NCBI GenBank assembly: GCA_024638645.1
Contig: JAHEJX010000010.1
Span: forward strand, 1-60,933
Source of the DNA: Actinomycetes bacterium
GTDB lineage: Bacteria > Actinomycetota > Acidimicrobiia > Spongiisociales > UBA5794
Direction: 5' to 3'
DNA: 60,933 nucleotides
A model generated the notes under the pieces. It was not told the origin of the DNA and searched no databases. It saw only the letters and a program-made list of their open reading frames with translations. The position numbers and the translations under genes were made by a program. This document shows, one piece after another, positions 25,888 through 35,139 of this stretch (its first letter is position 1; the number at the start of each line of letters is the position of its first letter).

Positions 25888-28418
25888 CGATTCAAGCGAC
25901 GGCGCACTAGGTCCTCGAGCCGGAAGCCGCCAACGATCCGCCGCCGGAACAGCCAGGTCCCATCGCTTCGCTGGACGGGAGTCCGGTATACGGCGTATTC
26001 GGAGGTGTTACGGTCGATTGGAGGCCCTGAGCCGACCGTCGCCGACTCGTAGCGTTCCCTAACGACGCCCGTAGCCAGCGGCGACCAGTATCCCCAGGGG
26101 TAGGCGAAGTGGCGAGGCCTGAGTCCCGTGTTCATCTCGATGAGGTAGTCGGAGATGCTCAACTCGCGCTCAATCTCCTCAGTGCTGAGCATGCGGAGAT
26201 CGGGGTGGGTGTGAGTGTGCGCCCCGATCGTCATAAGCCCGGATGCCTGCATTTCGCGCACTTGTTCCCACGTGAGTGGCGCCGCTCCGGGATACTTCGG
26301 GTCCATCGGGTGACCGGTCTCGATCGGCGAGGTTGCCAAATAGAGCGTGAATGGGACGCCGAGTTCCTGCAGAACAGGGAAAGCGTTGTGGTACACATCC
26401 GCGAAGCCGTCATCGAAGGTCAAGACGAACAAACGATCGGCGTCCGGCTCGTCGTACCGGTCGAAGAGGTCTTCGAGCCTGATAATTTCACCGCGGTTGA
26501 GGAGCCAGCTGATCTGGTAGCTAAAAGCGCGTGTCGACACCTCCATTTCGCGGCCGAACGAGGTTCCCACCTGGTGGTAGCTAAGAACCCTTGGCCCGGG
26601 AAACCGGCCCCGGAACAGGTCAACAAACGCGAAGAAACCCTTGGCAAGTTTGCGGAGAATGCGCTGTGGGACACCGTAGCTGCGAAGGGAGGCACCAACG
26701 GCGAACCGTTCCCGGCCAGTCAGAGCTGCAACATACACCGTTTTCTGATCGACCCCGAGGAGCGCGTCGACCCGATCGAGCTCCGCCTCGGTCGTTTGCC
26801 GAAGGCCACTCACAAGTACAACCAGATCGCTCCGCTGTGCGATCATCGGTGTCGAGAGATCGGTGACATCGGGCCCGGCCATGACGACTAGATCGAATTC
26901 TGCCCGGGCTGCCTCGATCAGCAGCCGGAACCCGACACCAGCGAATAGGTCCACGGCGTCGAGCGACTTGGTGTCGAGCGTGAACGAAACGAGGCCCTGG
27001 GAGACCGGCATAGTTTCAGAAAGGGCATTCTTTAGGGCCGCTCTGCGATCTTCGTGCCCAACACCGTGCAGCCCGCCGACCACAAGGTCCGTGAGCCGCA
27101 TGTCGAGCTGACCGAACTCCGGAAGAGTGCTCCCGGTCTCACCTGAGGCGTCGATCAGCGCCACGCGTCTGCCAGCTGCCGCAAAGGAGCTGGCTAGGTC
27201 GGCAGCGAATTCTCTGCCATCTCCTCGAACTGACACGCCTGATACCAGGATCGCAGAAGCTCCGTCGCCTACGAGCGAGTCCAGTCGCGCCCTAGCGGTC
27301 TGGATCTCTCGGCGGCGCGACGAAGTGGCTGCTTGTGGGTACCACGGCAAGGAAGGATCCGAAGCGGACCGATCACGGTGGATGACTCCCAACGGGGACC
27401 TCTCGGCGATGTCCTCGACACCGAGGATCGGGCGGCGGATACGATCGATTACCAGCAATCCGGTCATTGCGAGTAACGCGGCCCCCAAGAAGCCGACGGC
27501 GGCCGCCTGCCGTGGAGACTGCCGCTGCGGTGTGCGCTCGAATACCGGAACGACAGGATCAATTGCGACCTCGCCGTCACCCGCCGAAACGAGCTCGACA
27601 GAGAGTTCCACATACTGCGTTTCGAGGTCTGTGAGCCTTCGTTGCAGCACCAGCAGATCGAGATTGTCCTCGCTGAGCGGCTCATCACTCAGCGCCACCG
27701 TCTCTAGCTCTTGCTCGACTTCCATCAGCGCGGTCTCCACTCGAGAAAGCTGAAGCCTAAGCTCGAACTCCGACAGCAGCGGCACCTCGCCTTCGATGGG
27801 CTCCTCCGGCTCTTCAATGCCGAATGGCGGGAATTGGCTGGGCAGGCTTAATTGGAGCTGCAGTGCCGCCGCCTGCTGCCGCAGAGTCGAAGCCTCCGAC
27901 TCCAACGCCAACCGAACCAACCGGTCGGTCGGATCTTCCACAGGCTCGGCAGTCTGCGCATCGATGAGGGCTCTGAGCTCCCGTATGCCTGCGGCCAGGC
28001 TGTCGAGTGTCGTCTGGATCTGCTCGGAATCGCTCACGACGGTCTCCGCAGTGAGATACTGGTCGCGCAGTTCACGGGCTTGATGTTCTGCGATCGCCTC
28101 ATCTGGGGACGTCGCGCGTAGCACCAACCTTTCCGTGATTGGACTGCTGATGACGCTCAGGTTCGGATTGGCGACCAGTTGGTCGCGGACCACCGTTTCG
28201 ATCTGCTCCCGACGCACCTCGAGACGAGCCTGGTACACGGGCTCACTCTCGTTGCTGACGCGGAATACGCGAATCGAGGCATCGGCCTCAAACAAGGGCT
28301 CAATCGACGCGTTGCTCGCCCTGGTGAGTGCGAAGGCCGCGGCCGCTCCTGCTAAGGCGACGATGACAATGAGCCACCAACGAGCCTTGAGAATGTGAAA
28401 GAACCGCCTCGGCTCCAT
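25872..28418 (-). CDS. Fusion of Wzz chain-length domain, degenerate BY-kinase domain and NodB deacetylase
   Basis: Single open frame of 848 aa with three parts. Residues 1-330 form a Wzz polysaccharide co-polymerase: membrane helices at about 13-30 and 304-324, with a periplasmic coiled coil between. Residues 370-580 resemble the cytosolic ATPase of bacterial tyrosine kinases. The Walker A site reads SGVSVRGDGRE (393-403) without the lysine, and the Walker B-like site FDLVVMAGPD (508-517) lacks its aspartate. No C-terminal tyrosine cluster remains. Residues 608-848 form a NodB deacetylase with TFDDG (667-671), HTHTHPD (734-740) and RPRHFAYPWG (767-776). It is transcribed after the dehydratase gene, six bases apart. 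Confidence 0.85.
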   Translation of the reverse strand: MEPRRFFHILKARWWLIVIVALAGAAAAFALTRASNASIEPLFEADASIRVFRVSNESEPVYQARLEVRREQIETVVRDQLVANPNLSVISSPITERLVLRATSPDEAIAEHQARELRDQYLTAETVVSDSEQIQTTLDSLAAGIRELRALIDAQTAEPVEDPTDRLVRLALESEASTLRQQAAALQLQLSLPSQFPPFGIEEPEEPIEGEVPLLSEFELRLQLSRVETALMEVEQELETVALSDEPLSEDNLDLLVLQRRLTDLETQYVELSVELVSAGDGEVAIDPVVPVFERTPQRQSPRQAAAVGFLGAALLAMTGLLVIDRIRRPILGVEDIAERSPLGVIHRDRSASDPSLPWYPQAATSSRRREIQTARARLDSLVGDGASAILVSGVSVRGDGREFAADLASSFAAAGRRVALIDASGETGSTLPEFGQLDMRLTDLVVGGLHGVGHEDRRAALKNALSETMPVSQGLVSFTLDTKSLDAVDLFAGVGFRLLIEAARAEFDLVVMAGPDVTDLSTPMIAQRSDLVVLVSGLRQTTEAELDRVDALLGVDQKTVYVAALTGRERFAVGASLRSYGVPQRILRKLAKGFFAFVDLFRGRFPGPRVLSYHQVGTSFGREMEVSTRAFSYQISWLLNRGEIIRLEDLFDRYDEPDADRLFVLTFDDGFADVYHNAFPVLQELGVPFTLYLATSPIETGHPMDPKYPGAAPLTWEQVREMQASGLMTIGAHTHTHPDLRMLSTEEIERELSISDYLIEMNTGLRPRHFAYPWGYWSPLATGVVRERYESATVGSGPPIDRNTSEYAVYRTPVQRSDGTWLFRRRIVGGFRLEDLVRRRLNRYSGP

Positions 28419-28424
28419 GAATAT

Positions 28425-30368
28425 CTACGCTGGCCTAACAATCGATTCCGGCTGGTCGAGGTAGACCACCTCGTCTGCGGGCCAATTGTGCCACGCCAAC
28501 GCATGTAGCAGCTCACGAATCTCACCCTGCTTGCCATAGTCGGCCAGCGTAGAGAGATCTTCGACCGCGTCCGCAAGGGTAACGGCAGGCGGATAGCTCG
28601 GCGCAGCCACTCTGATCTTCTGGTGGGGGCCGGGTTCCAACGGTTCCCGGGACAGCACTTCCACCATCTTCTCGCCGGGCCGGGCGCCCGTCACCGTGAC
28701 CTCAATGTTCTTGCCTGGAACGAGCCCCGCTAGCCGAATCATTCGACGGGCGAGGTCGCCGATCCGGACTGGCTCGCCCATGTCGAGTACAAACACCTCG
28801 CCGCCTTCGGATAGCGCTGCTGACTGTAGAACGAGGTGGACAGCTTCGTTCACCGTCATGAAATACCGCAGCATGTCAGGGTCGCTGATCGTCACCGGTC
28901 CCCCGCTGCGGATCTGTCGCATGAATGTAGGCACAACGCTCCCGCGAGACCCAAGAACATTGCCAAACCGAACAGCCGAATACACACACTTGTTACCCCA
29001 GTGCTGACTGGCCGACTGCACCAACATCTCAGCAAGCCGCTTCGAGGCGCCCATCACGGAGCTTGGGTCAACGGCTTTGTCGGTGGAGATGAGAACGAAG
29101 TGGGAGACGTCGTGCATGCGCGAAGCCTCGAGGAGGTTGCGAGTGCCGGCCACATTGGTCTTCACAGCCTCGTCCGGGCAGCCCTCGAGGATCGGTACAT
29201 GTTTGTGGGCTGCGGCGTGAAACACCACATCGGGGTTGAATTCTGCGAATACGTGACCGATTCGCTCCGCGTCGCGAATGTCTGCGAGAACAGAGAGGAA
29301 GCCATCCAACCCATCTTCTTGCCACAACATTGTCGCGTCGTGCAGGTGGGTTTCATCGTTGTCAAGCGCAACGAGGACGGCCGGGTTCATTGCCAATACT
29401 TGGCGAGCAATCTCCGAGCCAATGGATCCCCCAGCGCCCGTGACAAGTACCCGCCTCCCTGATAGCAACTCACTGACACTGTCGAGATCGGTCGTCACCG
29501 TCGGCCGAGGTAGCAGGTCTGTCAGTTCGAGATCCCGCATGTCTGTCAGGCGCGACTCGTTGCCGAGAACATCCTGCAACTGCTGCACGATGCGCAGCCG
29601 CACGTCGATTTCTACCAATACGTCGACGAGGTCTCGGATTCTCTCGTTAGTAAGACGGTCCGCTATCACGACTTGCTGAATCCCGTGTTGCTCGATCACC
29701 GAAGGCAGCTCCTCCAGGTGTCCTAGCACCGGGAGGCCGGCGATGCGCTTGTCCGTCCGCCTGTCACCCGTCGACACGAAGCCAACGACGTGCATATCTA
29801 CGTGGCCCCGAGTGCCATTGCGGGCGAGTTCCGCAGCGGCACGGCTAGTCCCGACGACGACCGTGGAGGACGCCTCACCCAGTGTCTCGGTTCGATTGAA
29901 AGAGAACAACCTGGACCGATATCGCATCGCCCCCATGCCGCCGAGCGTCAAGCCATTACCAAGCACCAATACGCTAATGGGTACCAACCGAGAGCCCGAC
30001 GTCAACTGCTCGAAGCCGTAGAGGCCGCAGATGAGCACCGAAGCGGAAGCCAGTGCCGCGACCACCAACCTCATGGCCTCCTCAACCGAGGCAAGCTCCC
30101 ATACATGGCCATATGCACCGAGCCATAGATTCGCCCCCAAATGGACCATGACGATCACCGGTAACAAGATGAGGAAACTATTCCACCAGCCCGAGACCGT
30201 CACGCCGGAATCGAGGAAGCGCAACACCATTGCCGCGACGTACCCGAGCATCACGGTCGCGGCGTCGATTGCGGCGAATGCCAAGTCGGACCGCAGCCTC
30301 GCCAGCGCTCTAGCAATGCGCGGGCTCCACGATTCGACGTAGGCGTCATCCAGAGTCTTGACCACCAT
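28425..30368 (-). CDS. FlaA1/CapD-type membrane nucleotide-sugar 4,6-dehydratase
   Basis: Large 647-aa enzyme of the PglF/WbpM/CapD class. Four N-terminal membrane helices (about 30-140) precede a Rossmann-like domain and a C-terminal SDR catalytic domain. The NAD-binding loop is GAGGSIG (311-317). The catalytic residues lie in STDK (428-431) and SVMGASK (437-443), the Ser/Met/Lys arrangement of this class instead of Tyr. It probably converts UDP-GlcNAc to the 4-keto-6-deoxy sugar, feeding the DegT aminotransferase and acyltransferases to give diamino or amino-deoxy sugars. GGGAGGG precedes the ATG. Confidence 0.9.
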   Translation of the reverse strand: MVVKTLDDAYVESWSPRIARALARLRSDLAFAAIDAATVMLGYVAAMVLRFLDSGVTVSGWWNSFLILLPVIVMVHLGANLWLGAYGHVWELASVEEAMRLVVAALASASVLICGLYGFEQLTSGSRLVPISVLVLGNGLTLGGMGAMRYRSRLFSFNRTETLGEASSTVVVGTSRAAAELARNGTRGHVDMHVVGFVSTGDRRTDKRIAGLPVLGHLEELPSVIEQHGIQQVVIADRLTNERIRDLVDVLVEIDVRLRIVQQLQDVLGNESRLTDMRDLELTDLLPRPTVTTDLDSVSELLSGRRVLVTGAGGSIGSEIARQVLAMNPAVLVALDNDETHLHDATMLWQEDGLDGFLSVLADIRDAERIGHVFAEFNPDVVFHAAAHKHVPILEGCPDEAVKTNVAGTRNLLEASRMHDVSHFVLISTDKAVDPSSVMGASKRLAEMLVQSASQHWGNKCVYSAVRFGNVLGSRGSVVPTFMRQIRSGGPVTISDPDMLRYFMTVNEAVHLVLQSAALSEGGEVFVLDMGEPVRIGDLARRMIRLAGLVPGKNIEVTVTGARPGEKMVEVLSREPLEPGPHQKIRVAAPSYPPAVTLADAVEDLSTLADYGKQGEIRELLHALAWHNWPADEVVYLDQPESIVRPA

Positions 30369-30841
30369 TCCCTACCCTCCCCCGCTCAGCCTACAGGCTG
30401 CAGTACTTAAAACGCTTCGAGAGTCAGGGAATGTGTCGATGATGACTGTCGTCGTTGGAACGCAATGAGACGCCGAAGTGAACTGTTGCCGAACTTGTGG
30501 CGGAGCACCCGAGCCCGAATTCGCGTGTCCACGCGACCTACCACCGTCAGCGAAGTTCCCGAAGCGCGGTGTTACCGGACCCATGCCGTGGCGACTGCCA
30601 CGCCTGGTCCAACGGATTGCACCACCCGAAGTCAGGAAGACAACCACAAGCCCCCTGTTCCCTAAACCCTATGAATCCGACCCTCGCCCCCTCATACTGG
30701 GATAGGGCCGAAATCGCCGCTCCTACAGCGGCCTCCTGTGGATAACGAGAGTTCTACCAGATTCGGGTGTAAGAATCCAATGCTAATTTGTCATCGGCCT
30801 CTCCACCGGGAGATGGCAAACACGGGACCAGGGGGTTGTCC
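30369..30841. other. Divergent intergenic region, promoters expected
   Basis: About 470 bases separate the minus-strand dehydratase/Wzz operon from the plus-strand operon beginning at 30842. No gene, strong hairpin or clear promoter hexamer pair was seen. Both operons must start here, so it is the likely control point for glycan synthesis. Confidence 0.4.
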
Positions 30842-31726
30842 ATGAAAGTACTGATTACCGGCGCGGCGGGATTTCTGGGGCGCCACGTAGCCCGGCGCCT
30901 TCTCGAAGACGGATGCGTGGTAACTGCGTTCGACCGACAGGTTGTGTGGGATTCGGACATCCAGTCCGTTGTGGGCGATCTGCGAGACGGCGAGGCCGTT
31001 GCTGCTGCCGCTATGAACCAGGACGTGATCTGTCACGTTGGGGCCATCGGAGACGTCTACCTAGCGGCAGAGCAACCCGCGCTGGCGTCCGAGGTCAACT
31101 CGACCGGCTCGGCGAACGTTGCCTCCGCAGCCCAACAGGTTGGGGCTCGTGTCGTCTATGCCTCGACGTGGGAGGTCTACGGTGAGCCACAATTCGAGCC
31201 CATAACCGAGGACCATCCGACCAACCCGGACCATCCGTACAACATCACCAAGCTCGCCGGCGAGCGTTTGCTCCTCGCTGCGGACCACCTTCGTGATGTG
31301 CCCGTGGTGGCGCTTCGCCTCGGAACCGCATACGGCAGCGGACTAAGGCCCAACTCAGTCTTCCGCATCTTCATCGATAAGGCACAGAGTGGCGAGCCGA
31401 TCACTATCCAGGGGGACGGTTCCCAGGGGCGCCAGTTCACTCACGCGGCCGATATCGCCCGCGCATTCTCGATGGCGGCACACTCGGATCTCCGGGGAAT
31501 CGCCCTCAACACGGTTGCGCCGGAGATGACCTCGATCAAGGATTTGGCCGAGACAGTCGTCGCTCGCTACCCCACCGAAGTGACGTTCTCGGAGCCGCGC
31601 CCGGGCGACGTCCCGCCGGCGACCGTCAGCTCGGATTTGATTCACGAAACCCTTGGCTGGAAGTCGGAGATCAGCTTCACCGACGGGCTCAATGAGCTGA
31701 TGGACGATCTCAAAGCGAGTGGCTAA
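30842..31726 (+). CDS. NAD-dependent sugar epimerase/dehydratase (extended SDR)
   Basis: Extended short-chain dehydrogenase (294 aa). The nucleotide-binding loop is TGAAGFLG near the N-terminus and the catalytic YNITK follows STWEVYG. It acts on a nucleotide-diphosphate sugar, as in GalE-like 4-epimerases or 4-reductases; the exact reaction is not readable. ATG 30842 has AGGGGG just upstream, while the frame extends 18 codons further without a better site. It opens a nine-gene plus-strand run with mostly overlapping junctions. Confidence 0.85.
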   Translation: MKVLITGAAGFLGRHVARRLLEDGCVVTAFDRQVVWDSDIQSVVGDLRDGEAVAAAAMNQDVICHVGAIGDVYLAAEQPALASEVNSTGSANVASAAQQVGARVVYASTWEVYGEPQFEPITEDHPTNPDHPYNITKLAGERLLLAADHLRDVPVVALRLGTAYGSGLRPNSVFRIFIDKAQSGEPITIQGDGSQGRQFTHAADIARAFSMAAHSDLRGIALNTVAPEMTSIKDLAETVVARYPTEVTFSEPRPGDVPPATVSSDLIHETLGWKSEISFTDGLNELMDDLKASG

Positions 31727-31728
31727 AG

Positions 31729-32829
31729 GTGGCCGGACAGCCGCCGAACGTGCTGGTGCTTATAAAGGGTCTAGGTATTGGTGGAGCGGAGAAGTTGGTT
31801 TCGGAGGGCGCCCGACTGTGGGATCGATCCCGATTCAACTACCGAGTCGCGTACGTGCTGCCCTGGAAGGACCAGCTAGTTCCAGAGATCGAAGGGTTCG
31901 GCTTTCCAGTTGTTTGCATCGGCGAGCCCAAAGGCAACTCGCTAATCGCATGGATGAGACTGCTTAGGCTCGTCCGCGATTGGGATATCGACCTTATCCA
32001 CGCTCATCTGCCCATGACAGGCGTTTTGGCGCGCATGACGGGTCGTCCGGTGGTGTACACCGAACACAACCTCGCAGACTCCTATCGACAGCCGACACGA
32101 ACGTTGAACCGCGTGACGTACCGTCTGAACCGGGCGGTCATTGCGGTTTCGGAGGCCGTCGCCAACTCACTCGGTAGCCACCGGGCCCGGAACCTTCAAG
32201 TGGTGCCCAACGGAGTGAGTGTGGACGTCGACCCCGCAGCCGTTGGGGCCGCAAGGGCTGAATTGAGCCTCAATGCCGGGGATGCGCTTGTCGTCCACGT
32301 GGGGAACATAAGACCCCATAAGGGTCACTCGAACCTGGTGGCGATGGCAGCCGAGCTGCGCAAGTCGAGGCAAGACGTGACGATTGTGTCCATTGGCGCG
32401 CCGAAGCACGAAGACGACCTGATCCGGCTCCGGACGGAGGCCGAACAGCTGGGGCTGGGCGACACGCTGCGTTTCCTTGGTCGACGTAGCGATGCTTTGG
32501 CGTTTATGGCCGCCGCTGACGTGTATGTCAACCCGGCAGACGTCGAAGGCTTACCGGTGACGATCCTGGAGGCGATGTCACTCGGCGCGCCGGTCGTGGC
32601 CACCGATGTCGGAGGCGTTTCGACGGTTGTGCGTAATCACGAAACCGGCTTCCTGGTGCCCGCACGCCAGCCCGGCGCACTCGCTAGCGCCGTCGATCAT
32701 ATTCTGACTGATCGCGGGCAAGCCACAAAGCTGGGCAACGCAGGTCGGGAGCTGGTCGAGCGGAATTTCGGCCTGGAAGCGATGGTGCGTTCCGTCGAGA
32801 AGGTCTACGAGCAGGTTCTCGATGGGTAG
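31729..32829 (+). CDS. GT4-family glycosyltransferase
   Basis: GT-B glycosyltransferase of 366 aa, GTG start two bases after the preceding stop. The N-terminal glycine-rich loop LIKGLGIGGAEK and the donor-site DVEGLPVTILEAMSLGAPVV with the E-x7-E pair place it in GT4. It overlaps the GNAT gene by eight bases, suggesting that sugar addition and amino-sugar acylation are coordinated. Specificity unknown. Confidence 0.87.
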   Translation: MAGQPPNVLVLIKGLGIGGAEKLVSEGARLWDRSRFNYRVAYVLPWKDQLVPEIEGFGFPVVCIGEPKGNSLIAWMRLLRLVRDWDIDLIHAHLPMTGVLARMTGRPVVYTEHNLADSYRQPTRTLNRVTYRLNRAVIAVSEAVANSLGSHRARNLQVVPNGVSVDVDPAAVGAARAELSLNAGDALVVHVGNIRPHKGHSNLVAMAAELRKSRQDVTIVSIGAPKHEDDLIRLRTEAEQLGLGDTLRFLGRRSDALAFMAAADVYVNPADVEGLPVTILEAMSLGAPVVATDVGGVSTVVRNHETGFLVPARQPGALASAVDHILTDRGQATKLGNAGRELVERNFGLEAMVRSVEKVYEQVLDG

Positions 32830-33772
32830 CGTCAGTGTCCGCGACTATCACGATAGTGATCGAGGCGCCGTCCTCGAGCTACTCGAGGCGGCCCTGGGAT
32901 CGGGACCGGGCAGGCAACGAACGCCTGAGTGGTTCGATTGGAAGCACACGACCAACCCATTCGGAAGATCGATCATGTTCGTGGCATCGGCCGACGACAG
33001 ACTCGTGGGGCTGCGAGCCTTCATGCGCTGGAATCTCTTGACCCGAGATGGCAACGTGGTCCGATGTGTCCGCGCTGTCGACACCGCCACGCATCCCGAA
33101 TATCAGCGCCGGGGCATTTTCCGCATGTTGACCGAGACGGCGCTCGAAGCTGCTCGAGACGCCGGAATCGACATGGTCTTCAACACACCCAACCCCAGGT
33201 CGGGGGCGGGTTACCTAAAAATGGGCTGGCAAGTCGTCGGACCCATTGGGGTCATGGTGTCTCCACGCCTCGGAGGACTCTTCCGCAAACGGGTCGCGGG
33301 CGAGAACACACATCAGCCGCCGCTCGTCGGAGATGCCCTTCCCGCAACGAGTTTCGCAATCGATGACAGGCCACCTCGGGGATTGCGGACCCCACGCACC
33401 GAGGCGTACCTGGAATGGCGATTTGCCGGCAACCCGAATGCGACGTACCACAAGGTTGTCGCCGACGGCGGTGTGGCGGTGCTCCGCTCGAACGTCCGCA
33501 ACGGCCGCCCCGAGCTGGTCATTTCAGACGTGTTTGGGAGCGAAGCGAGCCGCGCAATAAGGGCGGCGCGGCAAAGATCCCGCGCCAGCTACATGGTGGG
33601 CTGGTTCTCCAAGGGTTCTCCCGAGCGTAGCGCTGCAGTCCACGCAGGCGTCTTCCCAATACCTCGGGTGAAGGCGTTGTCACTCATAGCGCGCCCTCTT
33701 GTCGACATGCCCGTTGATGTGCGATCGCTGCAAACATGGGACCTCTCTATGGGTGATCTCGAACTGCTATGA
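32822..33772 (+). CDS. GNAT-family N-acyltransferase
   Basis: GNAT acyltransferase (316 aa, longer than a minimal single GNAT domain). The acetyl-CoA pyrophosphate-binding motif is HPEYQRRGIFRML. The C-terminal half (about 170-316) is a second, poorly defined GNAT-like or cap domain, with no recognisable CoA motif. In this setting it probably acylates an amino sugar made by the DegT aminotransferase encoded two genes on. It overlaps both neighbours by 4-8 bases. Confidence 0.8.
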   Translation: MGSVSVRDYHDSDRGAVLELLEAALGSGPGRQRTPEWFDWKHTTNPFGRSIMFVASADDRLVGLRAFMRWNLLTRDGNVVRCVRAVDTATHPEYQRRGIFRMLTETALEAARDAGIDMVFNTPNPRSGAGYLKMGWQVVGPIGVMVSPRLGGLFRKRVAGENTHQPPLVGDALPATSFAIDDRPPRGLRTPRTEAYLEWRFAGNPNATYHKVVADGGVAVLRSNVRNGRPELVISDVFGSEASRAIRAARQRSRASYMVGWFSKGSPERSAAVHAGVFPIPRVKALSLIARPLVDMPVDVRSLQTWDLSMGDLELL

Positions 33773-35139
33773 CCGGACGACCGAGACGCGACGCGAACCG
33801 CTGGCTACTGCCGTCACTAGTTTGGGTCGTCGTTGCCGGCCTAGTTGCGCTCGTCGCACTCGTCGTGGCCGACGCTGGCGGAATGCACACGGGGACCACC
33901 GTGCTCGCCCTCGTACTTGCATCTGCCATGGTCCTCACTGGGTTTCTCATCGCCAACGATGCCGACCGCGGGTGGCTACCGGTCCTGATCACGGTCGCGT
34001 TCGGATTCAAGCTGGTCGCATCAGCGCTGAAATACTGGGTACTCGTCAATATATATGCCCGATCGGGTGATGCCGTCGGGTACCACGGTCACGGCCTGGT
34101 AGCAGCGGACGAATGGCGGCGATTCCAGATCCCGGACATCAGCCTCGGCGGCGCCGGCACAACGTTCACGGCCAAAGCCACGGGACTCACCTACGCCCCC
34201 TTCGAGCCGACAATGCTCGGCGGTTTCTTCCTGTTCGCGACCATTGCATTCCTTGGGCAGCTGCTCTTCTACGTGGCCTACCGGCGTGCGATGCCCCGCG
34301 AACGACTACGTTCATACGCCGTCGCTGTCCTTTGCCTGCCCTCCCTGCTGTTCTGGCCCGCGAGTATCGGCAAAGACGCCCTGATGGTCTTGTTCCTCGG
34401 AGTAGCCGCGTATGGCGCCGCCCGAATATTCGAACGGTATGAATTGCGCTGGGCCTTGCTGATGTTCGTCGGCCTTGTGGCAGCCGCCGGAATCCGACCT
34501 CACGTATCAGCCATCCTCGGTGGGGCTACTTGCCTGGCACTGCTGATCGCACGACAACCCGAGGTCAGGCTCGGGCAAACCAGACGATGGGCAATGATCC
34601 TCGCCGGCACCGTGGGCGCGATCGTGATGGCGTCGGTCGCGAGCTCCCAACTCGGCATCTCAATCGGCGGTGATGGCTTCGACCCGCTCGTCGACGAACT
34701 GCGGGACCGCACCCAGCAGGGCGGCAGCGCCATAGATGCCGAAGCTGTAACCAGCATTAGCTCACTGCCGGCAGCCACCATCCGAGTCCTGTTCGGGCCC
34801 CTGCCCTTCGATGCCCACAACCTACAGGCTCGACTCAGCTCTGTGGAAAGCACGTTGATGCTCGCGCTCATCATTTGGAGACTGCCGTGGATCTTGCGCA
34901 ACCTGCGGCACGTCAGGAGATACCCATACCTCATAACTAGCATCGCATTCACGGTCGGATTTGTCGTCGTGTTCAGCTCCATCCTCAACTTTGGAATCAT
35001 CGCAAGGCAACGCTCACAGGTGTTGCCATTCCTGCTGGTGGTGATCGTGAGTATGGGATGGAGCCTGCCAGAGTCGACCCCGGAAAAATCTGCGGCTGTG
35101 GGGGCCGCCCCCCGTGAGAAGATCGGAGCTGAATCTTGA
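33769..35139 (+). CDS. Polytopic membrane protein, probable Wzy-like polymerase
   Basis: Membrane protein of 456 aa with about ten hydrophobic helices and a large loop near residues 300-340. PSLLFWPASIGKDALMVLF and the late ILNFGIIARQRSQVLPFL resemble actinobacterial O-antigen-polymerase-like proteins, where Arg residues in the outer loops matter. It would join flipped repeat units outside the membrane. The ATGA overlap with the GNAT gene and a TTGA overlap with the aminotransferase show tight coupling. The Wzy family is very divergent, so the call rests mainly on topology and context. Confidence 0.65.
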   Translation: MTGRPRRDANRWLLPSLVWVVVAGLVALVALVVADAGGMHTGTTVLALVLASAMVLTGFLIANDADRGWLPVLITVAFGFKLVASALKYWVLVNIYARSGDAVGYHGHGLVAADEWRRFQIPDISLGGAGTTFTAKATGLTYAPFEPTMLGGFFLFATIAFLGQLLFYVAYRRAMPRERLRSYAVAVLCLPSLLFWPASIGKDALMVLFLGVAAYGAARIFERYELRWALLMFVGLVAAAGIRPHVSAILGGATCLALLIARQPEVRLGQTRRWAMILAGTVGAIVMASVASSQLGISIGGDGFDPLVDELRDRTQQGGSAIDAEAVTSISSLPAATIRVLFGPLPFDAHNLQARLSSVESTLMLALIIWRLPWILRNLRHVRRYPYLITSIAFTVGFVVVFSSILNFGIIARQRSQVLPFLLVVIVSMGWSLPESTPEKSAAVGAAPREKIGAES

